In this document: positions 10,199 through 21,403 of the stretch, in pieces | Position numbering within the stretch: the stretch's first letter is position 1 | Layout: the number at the start of each line of letters is the position of its first letter | Assembly (NCBI GenBank): GCA_003049465.1 | Contig: PYSS01000010.1 | Coordinates: forward strand, 186,001-250,000 | DNA from: Magnaporthiopsis rhizophila | Lineage: Eukaryota > Ascomycota > Sordariomycetes > Magnaporthales > Magnaporthaceae | DNA length: 64,000 bases | Direction of reading: 5' to 3' | The notes under the pieces: model-generated | Database searches by the model: none | Told to the model about the DNA's origin: nothing | What the model saw: the letters and a program-made list of their open reading frames with translations, nothing else | Position numbers and translations under genes: made by a program

Positions 10199-10401
10199 AA
10201 GCGGCGTAGCGAATTATTCACGAGTCTCGCCGCCTTGCGCAACTGCCGGTACCGGAACCATTACCAGAACGCCCTCCATAGCGTAGCATTTCTATATTTA
10301 ATTTTTATGCACACGCTCACGTTAGTACACACAGCAACTGTGCGCGTTCCCGAGAAGGACCGACGGAGAGAAGGACGAGGTAAGAAGAGAAAAGAACAAA
10401 C
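9573..10401. other. Gene-poor stretch with a (TC)n tract
   Basis: Contains the upstream region of the HET gene and a (TC)n microsatellite. The left part of the neighbouring broken gene may reach into it: a TACTAAC branch-like site lies near 10320 and a short open frame ends with TGA at 10218-10220. Confidence 0.45.
10155..10196. repeat. (TC)n microsatellite, about 21 units
   Basis: Alternating T and C without interruption over about 42 nt, all-pyrimidine on the plus strand. Confidence 0.95.
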
Positions 10402-11829
10402 CTTCGTTTGCCATAGTTTCGATATCTCCCTGGGTGCGTTCTAGATGGGGTTGTATCTCGATCGCCATGGCTTTGGCTGGGATTCTGCTGCCGTCTCCGG
10501 CCAAGGCGGCCAGCTCGTCAAGTTTCTGGATATTGGGCACGATGTGCTTCACCGACACGTCCACGTAGAGGGTCGCCAGCTGGAAGGCGGCCGCGAACCA
10601 CACCATGAGATTTCTCGCAGTGACCTGCAACTCCTCTCGAGATTTAGGATCCGCTTGTGTTCGTCACAAATTCGCGATCAGGGGTCGATTCGATGTCGGC
10701 CATCACCGCCGCAGGCTCATGGGGCGCCGGGGCAGGAGGGGGGGTTTGGAAGGGCGAAAGCCCTAGGAGATCAACAGTCTGCGGTACGACGTCGATGACG
10801 TGGTCGACAAGTTTCTCGGCCGCAGCGCCCGCCGCAAACGCGCAGTCTTCCCAATCCGCATATCAGAACAAGTGTTAGCGGGCCTGCCCGCCGCGGGTGA
10901 GAGAGGGGAATTGGTAAAGAGAAAAATATCATACTTCGCCCAGCTTTTTTGAAGGCAGTCTCAAGTTCCTTGCTAGATGCCTCTGCCTCTTCGGCAGCCT
11001 CCGTTTTCTCCTCTTCGACTACGAGGAGCTGGCCTTCCGTTTGTCTTTCGATTGTGCGCTGCTCCTCCCGCTCTCGTTCGGTATCGTGGAGTTGGTTGGG
11101 CGTTGGCGTCTGCAAAAGCACCCCCTTCCCGTGTTAGCAAACGCATTCTTAATCTTTTCTATCAGTGTAACGGCAATTAATCACTCGCCTTTGGAGTCAT
11201 TACAGACGCGATAGAATTCGCTGGTGTGATCAGACCAATCATCAAACTTTTTCCTGGTGGCGTTGGTTCCATCCTTGCAGTTTATTGCGAAGCGGTCGAG
11301 CTGCGAGACGTAAACGTTGGCGAGCTTTTCCGCGCGATCCTGGTCTTCAAGGGCCTCGACTAGTTTAGAAAGCTTTTTCAAGGGCTCAGCTAAACGGTAT
11401 CTGTAAATCTGTAACTATTCTGGTGTTTTTCCCGCTTACGATTCCGCGTGGCTCGCAGACCTGACGTGCCGAGAGTTGGACCTTCCGCATCTGCGTCTCG
11501 GCCTCCCGAAACGCCTCCCGACCAAGATCGGCGCAATGGATTAGGTTGGAGGGAACGTGAATGTATCTGACGCGCGTTAGAGTTGAACCGGCGACAAGGC
11601 GGAAAGAAAAGGCTGCACTTACCCAAGCTGCCCTCCGTTTTTGAGGCAACTGAATCAGCGAAGCCTCCTTGCGCGAGGCTGCCGCATAGCAGAGGCCAAT
11701 CTTGGAAAGAGCCAGTGGCGCGCATTTCAGGATGGTCCCCCACTCTTCCTTGCCAGCAGCCTCCCACACGGCTTGCAGCTCCGCCTCTTCGCCGTATGCG
11801 GCGAGTCCGGGAAGAAGCTGGAGGGTCAT
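10402..11829 (-). pseudogene. Helix-rich multi-exon hypothetical gene, probably broken (left partner of a divergent pair)
   Basis: Start ATG at 11829 (MTLQLLPGLAAYGEEAEL). Coding-like segments follow in order: ALSKIGLCYAAASRK (about 11680), YIHVPSNLIHCADLGREAF (11510-11565), KLSKLVEALEDQDRAEKLAN (11300-11380), a Glu/Ala-rich coiled coil EAAEEAEASSKELETAF (10950-11100), DHVIDVVPQTVDLLGL (10770-10820) and NLMVWFAAAFQLATLYVDVS (10550-10630). Donor and acceptor sites can be seen: GTAAGT at 11622, GTAAGC near 11440, GTATGA near 10925. However, splicing 11567-11622 breaks the frame, the 11190 donor is poor, and a stop (TAA near 10645) separates the last two segments by a frame change. The product would be almost entirely alpha-helical with one hydrophobic stretch. 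I do not recognise the family. It faces a similar helix-rich gene across 351 bp. Confidence 0.5.
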
Positions 11830-12180
11830 GACGGGAGACAACCAAGAGGCGAGATGAAGGAGCCTGCTGGGAGGAAGGAGTTGCAAGCTTCGCTTTCCGC
11901 CCCAAAAATGAGTTCTGCTGCTTCTTCTTCTTCTTCTTTTTCCCGAGCGAGACAAGGGACCTTCGCCGGCTTGTATATCCATTTCCTACAGCCTGACCGT
12001 GGTGGTAGCGTTGTGCTGGGCAAATAATTACAAACATAAGCAGCTTTTGCGCCGCCAAGGCTGCAGAAGCAAGCCACCACAGCGCCCAATGCCCGAACAC
12101 GGGTCAGGCGGCCAGCTTTCGCGCGCAGGCTCGCCGATTTGCCACCTCACTGCCTAAAGGGGGCTTTGAACTCTTGGAGG
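11830..12180. promoter_or_regulatory. Shared 5' region between two divergent helix-rich genes
   Basis: A 351-bp interval separates the start ATG at 11829 (minus) from the start ATG at 12181 (plus). If both starts are right it must hold both promoters. I see no clear TATA or CCAAT element. A (CTT)n-like run occurs near 11922-11937. Confidence 0.4.
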
Positions 12181-13206
12181 ATGGAGGAGAACGGGACTCT
12201 CCTGTGGCTCGTCTCTCGTAAGTACGCCTGACATGGCAGCCTGGTCGACGCTGGTGCGCCGGTCAACTAGGGCGTTGGCCTAGTGGGAGAGCAGTCAAGC
12301 CTTGCTGCATACCCTCGCAGTACCATTTTCGCGGGGGGAGCCCATTCATTATCCACCTTGATGATAATTTCCGCCGGCAGGAGCGAGGATCAGTGTTTCC
12401 AATAACCGGGAGGATAACCTTGCCACCCGTAGTTCGCCCTGTACCACGAGCTTTCAGGAGCATTTCGAGCAATGTCGCGACCGCTGCAATGATGTGGCCG
12501 AAAAGGTCGACGACGTGCAACGCAAGAGTCTTTCCTACTCTTCGGAAGGGTGTCTAATAATCAAACCCTAATGGCAGGTGCGTGGGTTTTTGTTGGGGAT
12601 TGCTTCTTGTACCGGCGGCTGTCGGACTGGGAACCCCACCCCCACCGTTCGAAATTGCCCCACCCCGGGCCGGGCCGAGCCAGAAGCCGTGACTAACAGT
12701 GAGCTAAAAGGAGGAGCGGAGAACCATGGAGCAGCAGAGGACCGACCTCGTCAGCACGGTAAACCAAAGCCAGGAGAAGCGACACGTTCGCGTCCCAGAT
12801 CGAGGACCTTGCCGCCGCCGAGGCCAACATGCGCGATTTGATTTCCAAGTGCGGCGCGCAATCCCGACCGATGCAAGGACCGGCGTCCCGGGCGCCCGCG
12901 TCCATCCGCCTTCTGGATGGCGCCTGCAGCAAGCTGCTGAGCCAGGTGGCGGCGATGGAGGTCGAGTCGGAGGGTATGGTCAACGCAGCCATGGACGGCC
13001 GGTTGCTCCAGGAAGCCGTAAAGGGGTTCATCAACACGGCCGTAACCTCGGACCAGGAATATGTGCGCCGGTGCGCCGGATCTGTGGCCCTCTGGGAAAC
13101 TTTTCGGCTAGTATTTCTGGAATCCAGAGGACGAAGCACTCTGGGCGGGGGTTATGTAGAGGTGACGAAGGTAGCTACTAGCCTTCAGCCTGCCTTGGAG
13201 GCTTAG
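12181..13206 (+). pseudogene. Helix-rich hypothetical gene, probably broken (right partner of a divergent pair)
   Basis: Start ATG at 12181 gives MEENGTLLWLVS, followed at once by a strong donor GTAAGT (12218) and a plausible 53-nt intron ending CAACTAG at 12270. Further coding-like blocks lie in different frames: WESSQALLHTLAV (12287-12330), FQEHFEQCRDRCNDVAEKVD (12450-12510), a hydrophobic GFCWGLLLVPAAVGLG (about 12585-12630), MEQQRTDLVSTVNQSQEK (12726-12779) and, one base out of frame, DTFASQIEDLAAAEANMRDL (from 12781). The last block runs through LLDGACSKLLSQVAAMEVE to a stop at 13204-13206. One surplus base at 12780 and other frame changes or stops between the blocks argue for decay. The blocks would be helical, with one hydrophobic stretch in the middle. 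Confidence 0.5.
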
Positions 13207-13237
13207 CAGCAACGGCCGCGTTGGTTAGGCCCTCTGC

Positions 13238-13239
<2 letters not shown>

Positions 13240-13278
<39 letters not shown>
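13240..13278. repeat. Poly(T) tract, 39 nt
   Basis: The longest T run in the window. It begins 34 nt after the stop of the right helix-rich gene. Confidence 0.95.
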
Positions 13279-14486
13279 CGTTGCGCGCAGGCCACCTATT
13301 AATAAATTTTCGCTACAAGTAGTAAGAGCATTACCAGTCGGGGACGTTGGGCCGCGCCCGATAGCCGCCCACGACGATGTGGTAATTACATACACGGCGC
13401 GGGAAGGATGGCAGGGCGGCCATGGCTCGCAGACAAGAACAGTCCATTATGCGTTTTACGACACTCATTTTTGCAGCTGCCCCTCTTTTCAGGAAATGCA
13501 TACCGCTGGCATTCCCGCGGGCGGCCGCTGGCTGGAGGGATGCCGTCCCCACGACCGCCGAGCACAATATCTGGACGAATACGTTGCGGGGATCCGCGTC
13601 CGATAGTGGTAGTTGGTCGAGCCAAAGCAGCGCAAAAAGCAGAGGAAGATGTAGTGAAATGGCCGAGGAATCATCACTTAACTGCCAGGACGTCACCATT
13701 AAGTTTCAAGGATGGAATGATAACTCGATTCTCGATCTGGTGCCTAGAGGTGACGATAAATGTGACCGAATCCAGCGGCAATGGAGAAGCCAGCGGGTCA
13801 GGGGTATTTTCAGGAATAGAGCGAAGAGGCCGTGCGGGTGAGATTCGAGGTCATATCCCCAGGTACGCTGCTTTGCAATTCTGCCCTTTAGGGTCATCCT
13901 CGGCGGCTAACTCACAGAACACGACATACCGGGGGGCCTGTTTCCCCGCGGCCTGGACTGCCGTTTTCGGACGGCTGGGCCATGACAGCGCGAGCGTGGC
14001 TGCAAACATGCCACGCGCATGCAGGCTGCACGTCCACATGCGCCTTGCGGCCGGCTGCTATCCGCCACGACGCGGCACTACCGGAACCGTATGCTTGCTA
14101 GAGCTGTGTCTAGGAGCCTTCACGGCCGTACGTCCTCGCTGAGGAGTTGCTCGGTCGGACGCGCGCGGGACTATACGCTTCCGGGCTACCGAGGGCCGTC
14201 TCCGATACGGTGGCGGTGGCTCGCGGCGTGGGCTTTCGGCGCTCGTGGGTCGATGCGGTGTGCTCGATCGAAAAAGGAGCTCGGGGAACTGACCACTGGT
14301 GGTCGAGATGCCGACGGTGGCCTTGCCCGTGCGTCGTCGCTAGTGGTCGGATACCGGGAATATTATGAGAAGCGCGCGGACCCGAGAAGCTCGCGCGCCT
14401 AGACGCTCCGGGAACCCGTATCGCCCCCCACGCTTGTTGATATTCGCGTATATGGGCGTCGTGTGGGTATGCGAGGAATCGATCCC

Positions 14487-14993
14487 ATGTCGACCTCGGC
14501 CGCCGCTCCTGACCCCAAGCCGCCGTACCGGAGGTCTCCAGGTTCCGGTGTGGATGAGGATAAGGAGGATTAATCCGATTCCCGAACCCGATTCCCGGGT
14601 CGGCGGAGGGCCGTCCGGTCCGACGACGCGGATATGGATCTTTCGTACTACACCGACGAGCTTCCGGCCGTCTCTGCCCTCGCGGCGGAGACGGCGAGGA
14701 AGGAAGAGCGGACGTAACTGGCCGGCCTTTGGGAGGAGAATCTATTCTCTGAGCTTCACCGGAAGTTAATGCAGCAGGTTGCCTCGTTCGGCGAGCACTT
14801 TCGGCTTGCGTCTCAAAAGGCCATGGAAGCCGGATATATTGCCCCGAGCTGGAGCCGGGCGGGCACTGGATTGCGCTTGGTTGTCCAGAGCGACGGTGAG
14901 CAGGCCGGTCGAGCGCCCGTTCATTTCAGGATACTGGACTTGCCGCGTCGAGCCGGCCGGAGACGGGAGCTTCCGATAATTACAGAGCAATGA
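14487..14993 (+). pseudogene. Relic reading frame with two TAA stops
   Basis: From ATG 14487 one frame reads MSTSAAAPDPKPPYRRSPGS, an acidic end, TAA (14571-14573), then DADMDLSYYTDELPAVSALA, TAA (14715-14717), then LAGLWEENLFSELHRKLMQQ and ASFGEHFRLASQKAMEAGYI, ending with TGA at 14991-14993. All the pieces share one frame and look like protein. Both stops are TAA and each could come from CAA by one C-to-T change, as RIP makes. I do not recognise the family; the acidic Pro-rich N-terminus would suit a retroelement ORF or a plain hypothetical protein. Confidence 0.35.
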
Positions 14994-16135
14994 AAAACGG
15001 CTTCCTCCTTGCCCAAGCCGCGCGATCCAACCGCCCTGGAGGTTCAAGGATGAACCAGAGTGGGACAGGCCCGAGAATCACCCTGCTCGGCATGGCCACG
15101 GACGAAGACGGATAAGACACCTGTGACTGGGAACGGCATCTTTGACCCGCTGGACGCGGGAATCCAGTCTGACGGTACGAGACTTGTTTCCGTCTCGCGA
15201 TGAGCACGCTCCCGCCGGATTGGCAACGAATAATCCCTATTGAGGGCCTGTTTCCACTTCCGAATTCGTCCAGACCTAGTGACGGGCATTTCGCCGAGTC
15301 GGATACATTTACATAGCGGCCCCGACTGTGGTTGACGAGGCAATTGCCGGGATTTTTCGAATCGAATGATACAGCTAATACGCCGCCCATTAAGTGGGTT
15401 AGACTTGTATAAGCTTCAGCTTGCACTGTCCGGTCCTCGGTCGGGTGAAGACAATCGAAAAAGCACGGGCAGACATCCTGCGCGGAGGTGGGGACGGGGG
15501 TCCTCAACCCAGGGGCTACGGACGGGGTCACGGCGACTGGGGCGCCCGGCACCGCTCCCCTAGCGGGATCGAGGCATGCGATCTTGCTCACTTTTTCCAA
15601 CTGTCAAGTGCCGAAGCAGCTACGAATCGAATCGAACAATTGATTGATCGGTCCAGCTAGCAGTCGCCGGCGAGACCGAGGCCGAGGCGCCCAAATAAAT
15701 AATACAAATCATTAGCAGCACATAATGTGCGGGTCGTTGCTGGCACGTGGCGTCTGGCTTCCGAAAGCTCTATCGACGGCCGGCGTAGGGGCAACATGAG
15801 CGTCGCCACTACTGTAGGCGCTAGATGCTGTCTGTAGGGACTTGGCATCAACAACCGGTCGCGAGTGGGCCAATCAATATGCTTAAAAATAAGGGGCCTG
15901 AACGTTCCCGTGCATAACGCGATTGGTCATGATGGAACGCGTGACGTTTGGTACTGGGTGCTGTAATATGCACCTAGTAGTCTTTTGCGAGTAGCCCCCA
16001 TTTCGACGGTCCGACCTCGAATCCGAGTCAATCCCAATCCTTTCCCAATTCAACGCGCGATTCGATTCCGATTTTGGCACCACCTATTCTACTTTCATTA
16101 TGGCTATCGCGACTACGTCCCTAGCCTCCTGGTCG

Positions 16136-16183
16136 CCCCCCCCCCCCCCCCCCCCCCCCCCCTCCCCCCCCCCCCCCCCCCCN
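16136..16183. repeat. Poly(C) run with an ambiguous base
   Basis: About 46 C with one T (16163), ending in the only N of the window at 16183. This is probably a polymerase-slippage or assembly gap, so the distance across it is not reliable. Confidence 0.9.
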
Positions 16184-16845
16184 ACTAGCCGACCTGCCGA
16201 CCTGCCTCCAGGATGCGATTTGACGGGATGTACCCCAACCAGAGCTGTTTGGCAACGAAAGAGAGAAGCAAAAAGAAAAAGACCCAAAAGCTTGGATCCT
16301 TGAGCGATACCCGCTCTCCCCTCGGGTCTTTTCCGTCTCGCTTCGCCCATCAAATGAAGTGACAAGCCAGAACCCGGAACCGGCTCGCGCTCAGGGCAAG
16401 TTGATCCCCCGCGACCCTGCCCTCCGCATTCCGTGGCTTGAGCCGATGCCTTTTCCTGAACGAACTGGCGGGAGGCTCGAGCCAAGCTAGCATCTGCATG
16501 TTGACCAAACAGGACGTCGGACCGCCCGGGGTTCTGTTGTTTCCAAGTGGGTTAAGTAATTCCGTTGGCTCCAAGCGCTGGGTTTAGGTTTAGGCCCTGC
16601 CGCTAGGTCGGGGGCGTCGCCGACGAGTCCGCTTGGCTCTCCCACCCTACCGCCGCCCCTTCACATGTCTAGCGCCCCTCCACGTCTCCAGTGGTCTTTT
16701 TGCGGGATACATGAAACCACCGACATCCCACTGTCTCTCTCTCTGAGGATTCTTTAGACGTGCACTGGTTATTTACCCCTGGAGGACCGTTGGGAAATCC
16801 TCAAATCCCCTTGCGCACCTGAGCTCCCCGAGAGGGACCCTCACT

Positions 16846-18201
16846 ATGGTGCAACCAAGCGAAGTCATGGTGAGAATACCTTCTTTATCACTTTTCTTCC
16901 CAGACTGTTTCCCTTACTGACCCACCCTTCCAGGCCATCGAATGGCTGATGCTCTCGCTCGCCTGGATACTAGTTGGGCTGAGAGCCGCGGTCCGCCTGC
17001 AGGCCAATCACGTGCATCACGCCGCTGTCGTCGTGTCGGACCTGTTCTTGGTGCTGGGCGCGTTCAGCATACTGGGCCTCGTGGTGTGCGACACGCTCAC
17101 TTACCGCATGGGCGCCATGACCGACTTCTCCATGTACAGCGTCGACCTGGGCAAGATCCGCTTCGCCACAAACTACTTCTTCGACGTCGGGCTGTACCTG
17201 CCCAAGCTCAGCATCCTGGCCATCTACTACCAGCTGATCCCGACCCACCAAAAGCCCCTGCGCGCGGCCTTGCATCTGCTCACTGTCATGACGGCTGCCG
17301 CCGTGTTGGTTACCACCTTTACCGACACTTTTTGGTGCGGCCGGGACCCTTCGATTAACTGGGCCATCGGAGAGGGCCTTTGCTCGACTTTTACGTCGAC
17401 CACGCTGATGATTTCCAACTGGTCCATGTGCATCACCATTGAAGCTTTGCGTGAGTGGCTTCCCAGCGTGGGAACTGGACCAGTCCGATTCCGTCCTGAT
17501 ATAATATTCCCGCAATTAACATTCATGTCTTCGAACCACCAGTATTTCTCCTGCCCATCCCCCTTTTGCGCCAAGTAAGATCCCTGGCCGGCGGCCAGAA
17601 AATCGGCCTGGTCGTGGTCTTCTCGCTGGGATTAGTCACCATGGTGGTGAGCGCGGGCCGCTTCATCTCCATGATGTACACGGGCAACTACATCTCGGTT
17701 TGTAAGTGTTTATTTTTTTTTCCCGCTGGATGCTCTCCAACAGGATAAGAACAAAAAACTGACGAGACCAACAACACAGACATCTGGGCAACCACCGAGT
17801 TCGCCGTCTCCATCATGGTCGTGGCCTGCATGGCCCTCCGGCCGCTGGCGGCCAGGACTTGGCGCGCCACCACAAACAAGATCACGCACCACCTGAGCGG
17901 GAACAGCAGCAAGAAGGCTACCGGCGGCTCCAACGGCGGCAGCCGCACCGGCCGGAGCAGCCGCCACCGCCACCTCCACCCGCTCCACCGCTCGGCCCCA
18001 GACACCTGGGTCGCACCCGGCGGCGGCAGCGACGTGCAGCTGACGGCCTTCTCGGCCGACGGCATCATCATGGGTAACTCGGTCAGCGTGTCGAGCGACG
18101 GGCGGCACCGGAATGACGAGGAGCCCGTGATTTCGCACGGCGTGTTTAGGGAGTGGGACGACAAGCGGCCGCGTCGTGCAAGTGTGGCAGATGCCGTGTA
18201 A
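16846..18201 (+). CDS. Fungal 7TM rhodopsin-like (PTH11/CFEM-GPCR class) integral membrane protein
   Basis: Four exons are visible: 16846-16869, 16934-17450, 17543-17701 and 17780-18201, all with GT/AG ends and matching phases. The first exon codes only for MVQPSEVM. Hydrophobic segments in order include IEWLMLSLAWILVGLRAAV, VSDLFLVLGAFSILGLVV, YLPKLSILAIYYQLI, LLTVMTAAAVLVTTF, a Cys-containing FTDTFWCGRD loop, IGLVVVFSLGLVTMVVSAG and ATTEFAVSIMVVACMAL. The YLPKLSILAIYYQLIPTHQ block and the NWSMCITIEAL/FLLPIPLLRQV block are typical of the fungal rhodopsin domain that covers PTH11-like receptors. A His/Arg/Ser-rich cytoplasmic tail of about 120 residues follows. No CFEM domain precedes the 7TM part. 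The ligand is unknown; function as a surface receptor is inferred from the family. Confidence 0.85.
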
Positions 18202-19643
18202 AAAGAAGTTATTACGACGGATATAATACGGGGAGGTTATTTTTTTTTCCTCTTCGATAGCGTGGCGCATTTTGGCGGCAAAAAGCGATGCTATGTTGAG
18301 AGGGGCAGTGTCTGGGTAAAACAGGAACAGACATACATATCTTACAAGAGGAGAGTTAGTAAACAATACCACATTTTTTGTCAAACATCTCAACGCCTGC
18401 TTGTTTGTTCAACATCCCCAAAGCCTAATCGTTGTGTTCCGATTGGCAAACGATACATTTTGTCGGGCATCACCCACGCCTGTTTGTGGTCAGGCCTCCA
18501 TCCTCGGACACCTTTACGGCCCCATTATCCTCCATGGTGTCGAGACAATAGCTTTTGTCCCGAGATAGCGGATGAGTCCATGGTCAGACCAAGCAACCGA
18601 GCGTCACTTTCCTCAAATCTCCTGCTTAGCTTAGCTCTACGCCACGCGATAAGTAACCCCTGCCGCGCTAGGCTAGGCGGTCACAGCAGACCCTAGACCC
18701 AGTAGGGTGTGCTCGGCTAGCTCAGCCTATCAAATGCTGATCCGGCTCAGTGGCGTCCGTCAAATTTGCACTTCGAATTCTGGGTGTCCGGCTCCCCGGG
18801 CCCTGGCATCCTAGCCTTAACGCACCCCTGGCCTAGGATGCTGACCAGGCGTTCGTTGGACGAACGCAGGCTGCCCCCAGCAGCGAGCCGATGACGACCG
18901 GCGCCGGCAATGGTGGCGATGACGATACCGCATTCGTATATTCTTGCGATTGTTCTTGTTTCGGACATGGTGGTTGTGGTTACGCTTGCGCGAGTGTTGT
19001 TAATGGTATTAGCAGATGGAATTATGCTTACGCGAGTGTTGTTGATGGTGCAGATGACATAACCCCCTTGTGTCGACTGTGATGGAAAGCAAGGGTGCTG
19101 CTGATCAAAATGTTCCAAGCCCATCCCCCATTATCGCCATTGGCAAGCCACAGCCTGCCAACAAAGAACATTATTTGATCACAGCAGCAAGCGTGGGGAC
19201 TTACAACGAGCACAGCTGCCGGGAGCTTGCCCGAAATGCCAAGACCGCAGGCTTGGCGGACACAAAATATCAGACAAAGTGTTCAGCCGAACACGCAGCC
19301 GTGCTCCGAAAACGCCATGTTCGGCTTGTCACTACAGGCAGGCAAAAGGGTCTGCCACCATCAGCTGGAGGAAGCGGGGCAAACGCTAGGCTTCGCTTGG
19401 AAAACAATTCGTGGTATTTCAAGAAAAACTCCGACTTCGTTTCTTTCTGCTTCAAGCACTACGCCTGCTCGAAAATGCCACAAATCATCCCTAAAAACCC
19501 CCCGATATTGCTCCCGCCACAGTCAGGAGGTCAAGCAGATCGAAATTTCGGAAGAAAGAGAGCAATCAGCCACATGCGCCTGCGTCAAGCGACAACGGCG
19601 CGCTGATCGGAGGCCATCACGGCAGAGATTGGTGGAACACAGC
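18202..19643. other. Intergenic, no gene recognised
   Basis: Lies between the 7TM gene and the 3' end of prolyl-tRNA synthetase. A 178-codon open frame (19070-19606) has no motif, signal or gene-like codon pattern and I do not call it. An imperfect duplication lies at 18981-19050. Confidence 0.5.
18981..19050. repeat. Imperfect direct duplication around GCGAGTGTTGTT
   Basis: Two copies of about 28 bp (TACGCTTGCGCGAGTGTTG near 18981 and TATGCTTACGCGAGTGTTG near 19023), about 42 bp apart, differ at a few positions. Confidence 0.6.
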
Positions 19644-21403
19644 CTAGTAACTCCTGCCAAACATGACAAACGTCTCGGCGAGCTTGTCGCAGTCGGGGCT
19701 GAGACACTTGGTCTCGCCCTTTACGATGCCGCCCTCGGGCTGCTCAAAGGGGATGCACAGGCTCTTCATGCCCATCGACGGCGCCTTTTGCCCGTCAGCC
19801 ATCAGCTCCATCCCGCTACCCTTGGTGATGTCCTTGATGTGGTCTTCACACTTGCCGTCTAGGCAGTGCGGGATGAGAACCACATTCTTGGAGTCGAGCG
19901 CCGGCACAACCTCGTCCCACTCCGAGAGCACGAGTCGGTGCGATCGGAATGCGGCATCGGCCTTGTCGTACATGGCCTTCTGGATCGTCTCGAGCAGCTC
20001 AGGCACCTTGGTGGCGAGCTCGGCGATGGGGATGGTGCCCTTCTCGCCCGTGTCGCGCCGCGCGTAGCTCACCACGTCCTTGGCCGCGTCCTTGGGGCCG
20101 AATTCCAGGCGCAGCGGCACGCCCTTGAGCTCCCAGTCGTTGAACTTCCACGGCGGAGTGTAGCCCTCGCGCAGGTCCGCCTCGACGCGCAGGCCGGCGT
20201 CCTTGAGCGTCTTCCTGATCCCCTCCACCTTCTCACCGTGCTTGGTCCTCTCCTCGGGAGTTGTCTTGGCCGTGAGACCGACAGGAATCAGGACGGTTTG
20301 GATCCTGGCGATGCGGGGCGGGAGGACCAGGCCCTTATCGTCACCGTGGATCATGACCATGACACCAATCACACGTGTCGACAGACCCCACGAGTTTTGC
20401 CAGACGTGCAGGTGACCGCCTTGCTTGGCCGGATCCTCAACCGTGATGTCAAACATCTTACTGAAGTTCTGGCCTAGGCAGTGCGACGTGGCGCCCTGGA
20501 TGCCACGGCCGTTGGAGGGGATGTATCCCTCGACCGTGGTGGTATAGTAACCACCGGCAAACTTCTCGTTTTCTGTCTTCTTGCCGCGCACGACGGGGAC
20601 GGCGAGCAGCTGCTCGTAGACTCCGGCGTACAACTCGAGGATCTCCAGCACCTCCCTGCCGGCCAGCTCCTCGGAGAGGTGGGCGGTGTGGCCCTCCTGC
20701 CATAGGAACTCCCTGGCGCGCAAAAAGGGAGTGGTCTGCTTGGCCTCCCAGCGCACGACCGAGTTCCATTGGTTCAGGCGCAGCGGCAGGTCGCGATGGC
20801 TTCGGATCCACTTGGCGTAGTAGGGATACATGACGGCTTCCGACGTCGGCCGGACGGCGACGGGAACCTCGAGGTCCTTGTCGCCACTGGACCGGCAAGC
20901 ATCAGCTTCTGTCCATCACCGGAGAACATGCGCCAACGTATCATCCAGACCTAGACTTACGCTTTGGTGACCCAGGCCAGCTCCGGCGCAAAGCCCTCGA
21001 CATGGTCTTTCTCCTTCTCGAGCGACTTGGACGATAGGAACATGGGAAAGCTGGTCTCCTCTACACCCATGAGGTCGATCCTCTCCTGGAACCACTTGCG
21101 AATCTGGGTCCACACAAACATGGCAGCAGGGCGCAGGATGTAGAAGCCCGAGATCTCGTTGTAGTACTCGATCATCTCGGCCTTGAGCACGACCTCCTGG
21201 TACCACTGGGCAAAGTTGTCATCCTTGGAAACGGTGATACCGATGATGTCGTCCGTCTTCTTGGTCTGGACGGGCATCTGCTTCGCGGCTTTGGCAGCCT
21301 TTTCAGCGCCCTTTTGCGCGGCCTTGGCGGCCTTCTTGAGCGCGCTCTTGGACGGCTCGGCCGACTGCTCGGCGGCCGGCGGCTGCTGCTCGTTGTCGGC
21401 CAT
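19644..21403 (-). CDS. Cytosolic prolyl-tRNA synthetase
   Basis: Charges tRNA-Pro in the cytosol. Two exons (21403-20961 and 20886-19644) flank a 74-nt intron with GTAAGT/CAG ends and give 561 residues. The N-terminus carries an Ala/Lys-rich helical lead (KSALKKAAKAAQKGAEKA, about residues 19-36), then DDIIGITVSKDDNFAQWYQE. Class II synthetase motifs follow: YILRPAAMFVWTQI, VPVAVRPTSEAVMYPYYAKW (motif 2) and GATSHCLGQNFSKMFDI (motif 3 region). The anticodon-binding domain is next (RIARIQTVLIPVGL). The C-terminal zinc-binding-like domain of eukaryotic/archaeal-type ProRS has Cys residues in HCLDGKCEDHI and TKCLSPDCDKL and ends in FVMFGRSY, the Tyr-ending tail of this type. The start at 21403 is the first ATG giving the usual lead. 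It diverges from CCT alpha. Confidence 0.97.

Larger units (their letters stand above)
13207..16845. other. 3.6-kb gene-poor, degenerate stretch
   Basis: No intact gene is visible. The stretch contains a 39-nt poly-T, one relic reading frame (14487-14993), a poly-C run with an N at 16183, and several overlapping GC-rich open frames with no recognisable motif. It may be an eroded mobile element, but I find no terminal repeats or transposase motifs. Confidence 0.5.

Noticed and set aside
13422..13841. Possible small secreted protein beginning MRFTTLIFAAAPLF at 13449
   Set aside because: The hydrophobic start is short and the rest has no conserved pattern. The surrounding DNA is degenerate, so chance is more likely.
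14147..14368. GLPRAVSDTVAVARGVGFRR, which recalls the HET-domain order LP..V.DA..V...LG.RYLWVDALC
   Set aside because: The likeness is limited to about 30 residues, ends at once in a stop-rich frame and has no HET motifs before or after it.
19070..19606. Open frame of 178 codons on the plus strand
   Set aside because: No signal peptide, domain, splice signal or protein-like pattern. It sits in intergenic DNA of mixed composition.
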